6,776 nucleotides of DNA from Rickettsiales bacterium (GCA_031278055.1 JAITLD010000055.1:1-6776); one strand, 5' to 3'. Counted from the stretch's first letter, positions 1 to 6,437 are shown. Notes: generated by a model from the letters alone, not told the origin. Numbers and translations: made by a program.

Positions 1-654
1 CGAAAATATATTGAAAACAATGAACTGTCGCCGGAAAATGTATTTCATTTATATGATACCTACGGATTTCCATTGGAATTCACGCAAGAATTGGCTGCGG
101 AGCGTGGAATCGCAATCGATCGCGCCGGATTTGATAAAATGTATGCCGAACATCAGGAAAAATCCCGCGCCGGCGCGGAGCAAAAATTCAAAGGCGGCTT
201 GGCCGACAATAGCGCCGAAACGACAAAGTTGCATACCGCGACGCATCTTTTGCACGGCGCGCTTCGGAAAGTCTTGGGGGATTCCGTATTCCAGCGCGGC
301 GCGAATATTACGGCGGAGCGGACGCGATTCGATTTCTCGTTCGACCGGAAATTGACGACCGAAGAAATTATAGAGGTCGAGCGAATCGTGAACGAGGCGG
401 TCGATAAAAATATTCCGGTTGTATGCGAAAACCTTCCGATTGAACAGGCGAAGAAATCGGGCGCGGTCGGAATATTCGACGATAAATACGGCGGTATGGT
501 GAAAGTTTACACAATCGACGGATACGATAAAGAAATCTGCGGCGGGCCGCATGTTGAAAATACCGGCGATATCGGTCGTTTCAAGATTGCGAAAGAGGAA
601 TCGTCGGCCGCGGGCGTCCGCCGGATAAAGGCGGTTATAGGGGATACAAAATGA
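1..654 (+). CDS. alaS: Alanyl-tRNA synthetase, compact form, C-terminal part (5' end outside window)
   Basis: AlaRS charges tRNA-Ala with alanine in the cytoplasm and clears mischarged Ser/Gly through an editing domain. The frame is open from base 1, so the catalytic core lies to the left; 217 residues are visible. Seen directly: the LYDTYGFP motif (bases 49-72), a linker ending [18 protein letters not shown], then a complete editing core with zinc ligands HTATH (232-246) and CGGPH (538-552). The protein ends right after the editing core, at [11 protein letters not shown]. Only about 53 residues separate YGFP from HTATH, so the beta-barrel insert of standard bacterial AlaRS is missing, as are the coiled coil and C-Ala domain that normally follow. 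From family knowledge, this architecture and the linker wording match AlaRS from Patescibacteria; typical alphaproteobacterial enzymes are full length. I infer lateral origin. The stop is an intact TGA and no AlaRS-like sequence follows it, so this is not a frameshift. The identity is very secure. Confidence 0.95.
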   Translation, partial: RKYIENNELSPENVFHLYDTYGFPLEFTQELAAERGIAIDRAGFDKMYAEHQEKSRAGAEQKFKGGLADNSAETTKLHTATHLLHGALRKVLGDSVFQRGANITAERTRFDFSFDRKLTTEEIIEVERIVNEAVDKNIPVVCENLPIEQAKKSGAVGIFDDKYGGMVKVYTIDGYDKEICGGPHVENTGDIGRFKIAKEESSAAGVRRIKAVIGDTK

Positions 655-727
655 AAATAAAATTCTATGAACTCGCCCTCTTCCCGCGTTGCTGTTTTTA
701 GATTTTATAAAATAAAAAGGACAATAA

Positions 728-916
728 ATGAAAGAAGCTGAATGGAAAATAGCATTGGCCAAGGCTGTAAACGGAAAAGAGGCCGAAGAGCTGAAAATCG
801 TCGCGTTGAGGCAATCAATTGCCAGCGCGGTGATGGTTGCGGAACAGAAAATCAAAGGGTTTAACGCGGAGATCAGCCGCCTGGTAAATACCGAGATAAC
901 TAAATTGAAAAAATAA
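728..916 (+). CDS. Small hypothetical helical protein (62 aa), between alaS and RNase J
   Basis: I do not recognise this protein. It has 62 residues, is rich in Ala, Lys and Glu, and has no proline or cysteine. The pattern (MKEAEWKIALAKAV, then AEELKIVALRQSIASAVMVAEQKI, then EISRLVNTEITKLKK) suggests one or two amphipathic helices or a short coiled coil, with no signal peptide or membrane segment. The ATG is preceded by AAGGA with about 7 bases of spacing. Its stop lies 13 bases before the RNase J start, and the AAGGA serving RNase J overlaps its TAA, so the two are almost certainly co-transcribed and perhaps translationally coupled. A role linked to RNA decay is only a guess from position. 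Confidence 0.75.
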   Translation: MKEAEWKIALAKAVNGKEAEELKIVALRQSIASAVMVAEQKIKGFNAEISRLVNTEITKLKK

Positions 917-929
917 GGAAAAATTAAAA

Positions 930-2726
930 ATGGTAAAGGTAAAAGAAATAAAAATAGAAGACAAACATCATCCAGATGATTCGGCCGGGCAAACCAAGAA
1001 AAAAGCGGCGAAAAAAGCGCCAAGAAAAGTATCCGACGATGCGGTGGAATTTTTTGCGCTCGGCGGGCTTGAACATGTCGGTCAGAATATGTATGTTTAC
1101 AAACACAAGGGAAAATATCTGGTCGTTGATTGCGGCATGGGTTTCCTGGACGGCGAATACGAGGGCGCCGACACGCGTTATTGCGACACATCTTATTTGG
1201 AAAAATACAAAAAGGATGTGGTTGGAATCGTAATCACGCACGGGCACGAGGACCACACGGGCGGACTGAAATATATTTGGCCAAAATTCGGTTGTCCGAT
1301 TTATTGCACGCGATTTGTAAAGAATTTTATGACAAAGGTTTTTGAAGGCGCGGAAATAGATTTCAAACCAAATACTTTCGTCCAATTCAATCACGAGGGC
1401 GACAATTTTCAAATCGGCCCTTTTGATATCGAAACTTTTCATGTCACCCATTCCGTGCCCGAGGCGAATATGATTATCATAAAGACCGAACAGGGAAAAA
1501 TCCTGCACAGCGGCGACTGGACATTCAATGATGATAATCCCATAGAATCAAACACGAATTACGCGCGGTTGGAAGAATTGGGGCGCGATCCAGATTTGCT
1601 GGCATGCGTTTGCGATTCGACGGAGATTTCGCGACAGCCCCCCCAAACAACCGAGGTTGAAGTCGGCGAAACATTGGAATCGATAATGATAAAATCGCCG
1701 GGGCGAGTATTTGTCACCGGATATTCGCGCTCAATTGCGCGTCTGAAGCAATTTGCCGATGCGGCGCGGCGCGCGGGACGCATTCCCTGCATAAAGGAAC
1801 GCTCGTCATCCAAGGCGGTTCCTTATGTCGGTTTGCCGGAGTTCCGTGAAATCGGAATCGAATACGAATATCTGCGCGATGATGATTTGTTGTTATACAA
1901 AGACCTCAAAGATTTGCCGGCGGAAAAACAGGCGATATTTCTGACGGGCTCGCAAGGCGAAAAATACGCAATGCTGACGCGCCTGGTCCAGGGACAGGTA
2001 AAGGAATTAAAATTGCAGCCGACGGATACGGTCGTTTTTTCGGCTATAATAATCCCGGGTCGCGAAAAAGATGTTTCGTTTATGTATAACAAGCTTGCGA
2101 AGCTTGGCATACATACCCATACGATTTTCGATACGGCAAAACTGCACGCAAACGGGCATGCCGGCCGTCCGGAGTTCGAACGTTTTTACGATATGGTTCA
2201 CCCCGCGACGATTATTCCCATGCACGGCGAATACGTGGCCGAAATGCTGAACGCAAAGATGGGTATGGAGCGCGGCGGCGCAAAAAATATGATGTTGGTT
2301 AAAAACGGCGACATAGTGGTTTTGCGCCGCGGAGAACAGCCATATATTTCCGAAACTATCAAAACAGGCTTCATAGTCATCGAGGGCGATACGGAACACG
2401 CCGGCGATTCGCCGGTGTTCAAGGCGCGCAAAAAAATGATGTTGAACGGCGCGGTGTTTGTTACCATGCCGATAGACAAACGCGGATATTTGAAAGGCGT
2501 GCCCGAGGTTTCGAGTTCCGGAATTTTCGAGACAGATCCGCATGGAATTATGCGCCGACAAATACAGCTCAGGATTCAAAAGGCCGTGAACGCGATGAGT
2601 AAAAAAGAACGTAAAAGTCAGAAAAATATCGAGAACGAGGTTGATACGGTTATTTTCAAAATTACCAAGGACGCGTTCGGGTCCGACAAGAAGCCGCAAA
2701 TAAATGTGCACTTCGTGCTGAAATAA
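930..2726 (+). CDS. rnj: Ribonuclease J (metallo-beta-lactamase / beta-CASP RNase)
   Basis: RNase J is a zinc-dependent RNase with 5'-3' exonuclease and endonuclease activity, used in mRNA turnover and rRNA maturation. The 598 residues show the metallo-beta-lactamase core: HGHEDH at 104-109, HVTHSVPE with H171 and H174, and HSGDW with D196. The beta-CASP insert has CDST at 228-231, GSQGE at 340-344 and HANGHA at 405-410. The last metal ligand is in IPMHGEY (H432). A C-terminal domain follows from about 470 to 598. The family is usually about 550-560 residues; the surplus is mainly an N-terminal extension (1-36) that is lysine-rich and likely disordered. Family positions SxxxIPGNE and H(V/A)SGH read SAIIIPGRE and HANGH here, which are modest deviations. 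The ATG at 930 is preceded by AAGGA about 10 bases upstream. It is the third gene after alaS and the 62-residue protein, and no internal promoter is evident. Confidence 0.95.
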   Translation: MVKVKEIKIEDKHHPDDSAGQTKKKAAKKAPRKVSDDAVEFFALGGLEHVGQNMYVYKHKGKYLVVDCGMGFLDGEYEGADTRYCDTSYLEKYKKDVVGIVITHGHEDHTGGLKYIWPKFGCPIYCTRFVKNFMTKVFEGAEIDFKPNTFVQFNHEGDNFQIGPFDIETFHVTHSVPEANMIIIKTEQGKILHSGDWTFNDDNPIESNTNYARLEELGRDPDLLACVCDSTEISRQPPQTTEVEVGETLESIMIKSPGRVFVTGYSRSIARLKQFADAARRAGRIPCIKERSSSKAVPYVGLPEFREIGIEYEYLRDDDLLLYKDLKDLPAEKQAIFLTGSQGEKYAMLTRLVQGQVKELKLQPTDTVVFSAIIIPGREKDVSFMYNKLAKLGIHTHTIFDTAKLHANGHAGRPEFERFYDMVHPATIIPMHGEYVAEMLNAKMGMERGGAKNMMLVKNGDIVVLRRGEQPYISETIKTGFIVIEGDTEHAGDSPVFKARKKMMLNGAVFVTMPIDKRGYLKGVPEVSSSGIFETDPHGIMRRQIQLRIQKAVNAMSKKERKSQKNIENEVDTVIFKITKDAFGSDKKPQINVHFVLK

Positions 2727-2730
2727 ATTT

Positions 2731-2744
2731 TACCGGCAACGGTA
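2731..2744. terminator. Short hairpin between convergent RNase J and rpoD (possible terminator)
   Basis: TACCG-GCAA-CGGTA forms a perfect 5-bp stem with a GNRA tetraloop on the plus strand, inside the 26-base gap between two convergent stop codons. Flanking AATTTT on the left and AAAAAAATT on the right could extend the stem imperfectly. Neither strand shows a clean U-tract directly after the stem, so it is not a canonical intrinsic terminator. Its position suggests a bidirectional 3'-end or mRNA-stabilising element, which is inference. Confidence 0.35.
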
Positions 2745-2752
2745 TAAAAAAA

Positions 2753-4831
2753 TTATTCCCCTAAAAACGAGCGCAGTTTGCGGGCGCGCGACGGATGTTT
2801 TAGCTTGTTCAGCGCTTTCTGTTCTATTTGTCGGATTCTTTCGCGCGTGACGCCCAGGTATTTTCCGACATCCTCCAAAGTGCAAGGCTGATTCGTCGAC
2901 ATTCCAAACCGCATGCGGATAACAGTCTCTTCCTTTGGGTCCAAACCGTCAAGCGTCTGCGATACAATTTTGCGCAGATTTTTCTGCGCCGCCGCGATAA
3001 ACGGATTCATCGCAGTTTCATCCGCGATAATCTCGATACGCGACGAATCATCTTCGGTTCCGACCGGCGCCTCCAATGAAATCGGCTTCAAGTTCACTTT
3101 CATCGCCTTGTGAATTTTATCAACCGGCAAATAAATTAGCTTCGATAATTCTTCGGCCGTCGGTACGCGCCCGTTCTTGTGCATGAATTGGCGCGAAGCC
3201 TTTTGAATCTTGTGAATATTATCAATCATGTGCACCGGTATGCGAATCGTTCGCGCCTGATCGGCGATACTGCGGGAAATCCCCTGCTGAATCCAATTCG
3301 TCGCGTATGTCGAAAATTTATTTCCCAAGCGGTAATCGAATTTATCGACCGCTTTCATCAAGCCGATGTTGCCGTCCTGCACCAAATCCGAAAAATCAAG
3401 CCCGAGCCCGCGGTTGCTGGATTTTTTCGCGAATTTTATAACCAACCGCAGATTCGCCTCTATCATCTCGCGCTTTGCCCGCGCCGATTCGGCCTGGCCG
3501 CGCCGCACCAATTCCACAACTTTTTTATATTCGCTTGTCGGTTGGCCGGTTTCGAACGCAATGCGTTGGATTTCCGATTGTATTTTCTCGATGTCTTTCG
3601 CGTATCTTTCCGCGAATTTTTGCCAGACGGATTCTTTTTTGCGGGCGATGTTTTTCACCCAGTTTTTATTCAGTTCGTTTCCGGTGTATTCTTTCAAAAA
3701 ATCCTCGCGCTTTATTTTCATTCCGGTCGCCAGGCGCAATAATTTCCCCTCCAATCCCATCAATAAAGCATTTCGCGCGGTCAGTTTTTCAAGTATCTCG
3801 GCGATACGGTCGTCAGACAGGCGTATCTGGTTAACGCAATCATAAAGCCTTAGTTTTTCACGCTCGTATTCTTTTTCCAACTTTTCATCCAAACGCGGGG
3901 TTTTCATCAGGTTTTCAAGACGCGTTTCCTGGATTCTTTCCATTTTTGTGAAAATCTTTTTAATTTTCGCAAACAGGTCCATCACCTGGGGCATTACCGA
4001 TTCTTCCATAACCGGAATCGGAACGCCGGAACTGCCGCGCGCGGGCTTTTCAACTGCCACTTCGTCGCCGACATCCTCTTCTTCCTCCTCTTCATCCTCG
4101 TCGCCGTTATCGATAACGGTTTCCTCCAAGTCTTCGTCGTCCAGCGCGTCGACGTCTTCGACTCCCTTGGATTTCAGCGTATCGACCAGCGCGGCCAGCG
4201 ACTTCTTTTCTGAATCGGACGAATACATCACCTCAAGATTAACGACATAGCGCAGATGGACTTCTTCGTTCAGCAACTGCTCGTACCAATCGAGCATTGC
4301 ATGGATTGTCATCGGAGATTCGCACAAACCATAGATAAGCAGCTTGTTGGCTGCCTCTATCCGTTGCGCGATAGCCACCTCTCCCGCCGCGGTCAAAAGC
4401 TGTACCGTTCCGATTGATTTCAAATACGATTGAACCGAATCCTGAATGCCGAGCGCGATAATGCCCGTCGACGATCGTTCCAACTGTTTTGCGTAATATT
4501 CGTCATTTTCATCGCCGACTTCAACCTGTTCGGCCGCAGATTCCAGCATTTTATTAAGATCGCGGCTTTCCGAATCGTTTTCATCGGAATCATAAAACTG
4601 TTCTATTTTTTTGTCGAACAGCGCGGATTCCAAAACTTCAAGTCCGAGATCTTGCTGGAAGAATGACAGGGTTTCGTTATATTCTTCCGTCGGCACCTCG
4701 TCCGCAATCAGAGCATTATCGAAATCCAATTGTGATAGAAATCCGCTTTCGCACGCGTTGTTTGCCAGAGCGCGCAGGTTTTCAGGCAACGAATCTAGTA
4801 AAAATTTAGTTGTTTCGTCCAGTTTCTTCAA
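2753..4831 (-). CDS. rpoD: Primary sigma factor RpoD (sigma-70), TTG start
   Basis: This is the housekeeping sigma factor that directs RNA polymerase to -10/-35 promoters. The 692 residues run in the group 1 order: a region 1.1-like N-terminus (about 1-75); region 1.2 (about 129-165, DSVQSYLKSIG); the long non-conserved insert with an acidic run at 244-257; region 2 (about 452-535, with GNIGLMKAVDKFDY and ARTIRIPVHM); region 3 (536-605); and region 4 (618-690) with the helix-turn-helix TLEDVGKYLGVTRERIRQIE and the terminal KLKHPSRARKLRSFL. The insert and the wording around GLCESPMT resemble alphaproteobacterial RpoD. In region 2.3 the usual TYATWWIRQAI reads TYATNWIQQGI, and the sigma finger is also divergent. 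No ATG exists in frame before residue 95; the upstream in-frame stop is the trcR TAG, so TTG (4829-4831) is the likely start, with only a weak AGG about 8 bases before it. It is co-transcribed with trcR. Confidence 0.96.
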   Translation of the reverse strand: MKKLDETTKFLLDSLPENLRALANNACESGFLSQLDFDNALIADEVPTEEYNETLSFFQQDLGLEVLESALFDKKIEQFYDSDENDSESRDLNKMLESAAEQVEVGDENDEYYAKQLERSSTGIIALGIQDSVQSYLKSIGTVQLLTAAGEVAIAQRIEAANKLLIYGLCESPMTIHAMLDWYEQLLNEEVHLRYVVNLEVMYSSDSEKKSLAALVDTLKSKGVEDVDALDDEDLEETVIDNGDEDEEEEEEDVGDEVAVEKPARGSSGVPIPVMEESVMPQVMDLFAKIKKIFTKMERIQETRLENLMKTPRLDEKLEKEYEREKLRLYDCVNQIRLSDDRIAEILEKLTARNALLMGLEGKLLRLATGMKIKREDFLKEYTGNELNKNWVKNIARKKESVWQKFAERYAKDIEKIQSEIQRIAFETGQPTSEYKKVVELVRRGQAESARAKREMIEANLRLVIKFAKKSSNRGLGLDFSDLVQDGNIGLMKAVDKFDYRLGNKFSTYATNWIQQGISRSIADQARTIRIPVHMIDNIHKIQKASRQFMHKNGRVPTAEELSKLIYLPVDKIHKAMKVNLKPISLEAPVGTEDDSSRIEIIADETAMNPFIAAAQKNLRKIVSQTLDGLDPKEETVIRMRFGMSTNQPCTLEDVGKYLGVTRERIRQIEQKALNKLKHPSRARKLRSFLGE

Positions 4832-4840
4832 AATAAAGGC

Positions 4841-5368
4841 CTATGCGGTTTTCTTTTTATTTTTCGCGAGTTCGGCATGCAGCGCCGATTCCGAGCTCAG
4901 ACCCAGAACTATTGGGGACTGGATATGAATTTCATTATAATTCTTGTGCGTGCGATTACGTATTGACGCGACAGTAGGACGGGTCGAACGCATTAGTTTT
5001 GCGACCTGTCCATCTGTAAGATCCGGATAATTTTTCACAATCCACAAGATTCCCCCCAGACGATTTTTGCGGTGCATCATCGGCGTGTAGCCTATGCCCT
5101 TTTTATCCTGAGTTTTTTGGATTTCCACGACTTTGTCGGACAGAACAAGCCGTTTTGACGGGTCGGTTTCGCATTCCCGAATATTTTCATGCGTTAATTG
5201 CCCCGAAATCACAGGGTCAAGCCCCTGGATTTTATGCGTTTCGGAATCAGCGATGGATTTGACTTCCAATTCGTGAAGACCGCAGAAATCCGCGATTTGT
5301 TCAAATGTCAGCGATGTATTCTCTATCAGCCACAAAGCGGTGGATTTTGGCATGTATGGATGACTCAT
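4841..5368 (-). CDS. trcR: TrcR / DUF1013 cell-cycle transcriptional regulator
   Basis: TrcR (DUF1013) is an alphaproteobacterial transcription factor; the Caulobacter protein was reported to associate with RNA polymerase and affect the cell cycle. The 175 residues match the family from the first codon: MSHPYMPKSTALWLIENTSL, then FEQIADFCGLHELEVKSIAD (first helix-turn-helix, about 10-40), a variable middle containing DPVISGQLT and YTPMMHRKNR, then ILWIVKNYPDLTDGQVAKLM with PTVASIRNRTH (second helix-turn-helix, about 105-141), and the SPIVLGLSS motif near 151-159. The C-terminus ends in a short lysine tract. The ATG at 5366-5368 is preceded on the minus strand by AAAAAGG with 7 bases of spacing, a good ribosome binding site. 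A strong promoter lies just upstream. The TAG stop is 9 bases before the rpoD start, so both genes form one unit. Confidence 0.92.
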   Translation of the reverse strand: MSHPYMPKSTALWLIENTSLTFEQIADFCGLHELEVKSIADSETHKIQGLDPVISGQLTHENIRECETDPSKRLVLSDKVVEIQKTQDKKGIGYTPMMHRKNRLGGILWIVKNYPDLTDGQVAKLMRSTRPTVASIRNRTHKNYNEIHIQSPIVLGLSSESALHAELAKNKKKTA

Positions 5369-5375
5369 TGAAAAA

Positions 5376-5382
5376 CCTTTTT
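5376..5382 (-). promoter_or_regulatory. Ribosome binding site of trcR
   Basis: The minus strand reads AAAAAGG followed by 7 bases and ATG. It fixes the trcR start, and is much stronger than anything in front of rpoD, so rpoD translation may depend on ribosomes arriving from trcR. Confidence 0.7.
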
Positions 5383-5395
5383 GATTAGCTCAAGG

Positions 5396-5424
5396 AATAT
5401 AATGTATTTTTATCATTTTTTCAA
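5396..5424 (-). promoter_or_regulatory. Sigma-70 promoter for trcR-rpoD
   Basis: On the minus strand, -35 TTGAAA (5419-5424) and -10 TATATT (5396-5401) are separated by exactly 17 bases, each 5 of 6 to consensus. Transcription would start near 5389, giving a 5' UTR of about 20 bases that contains the trcR ribosome binding site. Because rpoD follows in the same unit, this is probably its main promoter and could be autoregulatory. Confidence 0.7.
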
Positions 5425-5438
5425 GTGTTTTCTACTTT

Positions 5439-5708
5439 TTGGGAGATAATTTTTATAAAAAGTTTCCGTGTTCGCGTAATTCTATATCCTCGTACCTGTT
5501 CGTGCGCGGATATATCGAAAAGGTCGGTAAAAAGTTCAGACTTGATAAAGTTGCGGCCTGCCAAAAAATTTTAGAAATCGTTCGTTATTCACAATGTTCG
5601 CATGAATTTCTAATTTATGATTTAGCGGAGATAATAGGAATGTCGGGGGCCGAATTATTGAATTCAAAAACATTACGGCTTTCGGCAAAAAAAATCATCG
5701 AAAATTGA
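5439..5708 (+). pseudogene. Doubtful helix-turn-helix-like ORF, probably a decayed or frameshifted gene
   Basis: An 89-codon open frame divergent from trcR. The only usual start codon before its body is TTG at 5439, with no ribosome binding site, and the next upstream in-frame codon set ends at a TAA (5400-5402). The segment FYKKFPCSRNSISSYL followed by RGYIEKVGKKFRLDKVAA resembles the DNA-recognition part of phage terminase small subunit (Nu1-like) or similar helix-turn-helix proteins, but that is a pattern impression, not a firm match. In another frame, ATG at 5402 with AAGGA five bases upstream reads 15 codons to TAA at 5447-5449. Removing one T from the T5 run at 5436-5440 would join that start to this ORF, giving a protein of about 102 residues. 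It may be a pseudogene, a sequencing slip or a chance frame, since the start overlaps the trcR promoter. The 109 bases after it (5709-5817) hold no gene that I can support. Confidence 0.4.
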
Positions 5709-5817
5709 CGATAGCGGGTGGTAAGCTGACAGCTGGCAATGGCTGAATTTCATGCGCGGAATAAATATATTTAACTGTGATTTCGCGTTATCAATTTTTC
5801 CAGTTAATCGCCAGTCA

Positions 5818-6078
5818 TTAGCACGAGCGTTGATTTCCATATTGGGCATCTGCCGCGCGCCGTATGCATTCCTTGCATTTAATAATTTCAAAATGAAATT
5901 CGTCGGTTTGTTCTTCTTCTTTCCGTTGCGCGCTTAAACGATTTTCCGGTTCTGAACAAAAACTGCAAAATCCCGTAGAACTGCTGCATTTTGTGCACGG
6001 ACATCCCTCGACCGGAGGAATAACATGCGCGCCTTGATACCCGCACATGACCAAAGGCGAGGATATTTCCGCAATCAT
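5818..6078 (-). CDS. Cysteine-rich small protein (86 aa), translationally coupled to rpmB
   Basis: I do not recognise this family. The ATG at 6076-6078 overlaps the rpmB TGA (6075-6077) as ATGA, the classic signature of coupled translation. The 86 residues contain nine cysteines (12, 26, 28, 31, 38, 41, 68, 71, 86) arranged as CPCTKC, CSFC and CKEC, plus a terminal Cys. This spacing suggests a zinc ribbon or other metal-binding fold of two or three knuckles, with an acidic, charged linker (about 45-62) between the first two groups and the last pair. There is no signal peptide or membrane segment, so it is probably cytoplasmic. It is read with bL28, which suggests a ribosome, zinc or translation role, but this is context only. 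A plus-strand frame covers part of the same region but has less support. Confidence 0.65.
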   Translation of the reverse strand: MIAEISSPLVMCGYQGAHVIPPVEGCPCTKCSSSTGFCSFCSEPENRLSAQRKEEEQTDEFHFEIIKCKECIRRAADAQYGNQRSC

Positions 6079-6437
6079 TTTTTCGCCGTTTTTTTTACCA
6101 GACGGGCGCTGCGATTCGGTTTTTTTACAGACGGCTTCGCCGCCGGTTTTTCGGATTGCCCGATTTTTTTAACGATGGCTTTTTTTATGGCGGCCATATC
6201 TTGCGTCAAACGCGATATAGGTTTTGACATCACGTACAAATCGATTCCGCCGTGTTTTACCAACGTGCGAAGGCCGTTTGTCGAAATAGACAAGGTGAAT
6301 TCCTTGTTTAATATCTCGCTTTTGAACTTTAATTTCTGCAAATTGGCCTTGAAAGTGCGCTTCGTATGTCGTTTGGAATGCGAAACGTTGTATCCGACCT
6401 GGGTCTTTTTTCCCGTAACCTGACAAAGTTTGGACAT
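6075..6437 (-). CDS. rpmB: 50S ribosomal protein bL28 with a basic C-terminal tail
   Basis: bL28 is a component of the large ribosomal subunit. The N-terminus MSKLCQVTGKKTQVGYNVSH, then KRHTKRTFKANLQ and the NGLRTLVKHGGIDLYV segment are diagnostic of the family. Only one cysteine is present in the N-terminal part, so this is the zinc-free form rather than the CxxC form. The protein is 120 residues, whereas bL28 is usually about 78-100; the excess is a Lys/Ala/Pro-rich tail from about residue 92 (with KPAAKP and LVKKTAKK), probably disordered and RNA-contacting. The ATG at 6435-6437 is preceded on the minus strand by AAGAAGG about 9 bases upstream (6447-6453). A strong promoter lies at 6474-6502. 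Its stop overlaps the start of the cysteine-rich gene. Confidence 0.95.
   Translation of the reverse strand: MSKLCQVTGKKTQVGYNVSHSKRHTKRTFKANLQKLKFKSEILNKEFTLSISTNGLRTLVKHGGIDLYVMSKPISRLTQDMAAIKKAIVKKIGQSEKPAAKPSVKKPNRSARLVKKTAKK

Noticed and set aside
655..727. Candidate promoter before the 62-residue gene (TTGCTG and TATAAA)
   Set aside because: The spacing is only about 11 bases, too short for a sigma-70 promoter.
667..741. 24-codon ORF between alaS and the 62-residue gene
   Set aside because: There is no ribosome binding site, it overlaps the next gene, and it has no recognisable features.
49..1191. Long minus-strand open frame across alaS and the start of RNase J
   Set aside because: The plus strand carries unmistakable AlaRS and RNase J motifs over the whole stretch; the minus frame has low-complexity F/R-rich sequence with no family features.
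2007..2711. Minus-strand 234-codon frame inside RNase J
   Set aside because: It lies opposite the beta-CASP and C-terminal parts of RNase J and shows no domain of its own.
3179..3845. Plus-strand open frames opposite rpoD
   Set aside because: The minus strand is conserved sigma-70 sequence; the plus frames are Arg/Phe/Ser-rich antisense shadows.
3948..4250. Plus-strand serine-rich frame with a long Ser run
   Set aside because: It is the antisense of the acidic GAG/GAA-rich insert of RpoD, which explains the Ser run.
4841..5368. Whether this gene could be GcrA or another helix-turn-helix regulator rather than TrcR
   Set aside because: The N-terminal MSHPYMPKSTALWLIENTSL and the IRNRTH and SPIVLGL motifs are specific to DUF1013/TrcR and unlike GcrA.
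5752..5937. Plus-strand 61-codon frame opposite the cysteine-rich gene
   Set aside because: It has no ribosome binding site; the minus frame has an ATGA overlap with rpmB and a patterned cysteine layout.
6025..6423. Plus-strand frame opposite rpmB
   Set aside because: It is antisense to clear bL28 sequence.
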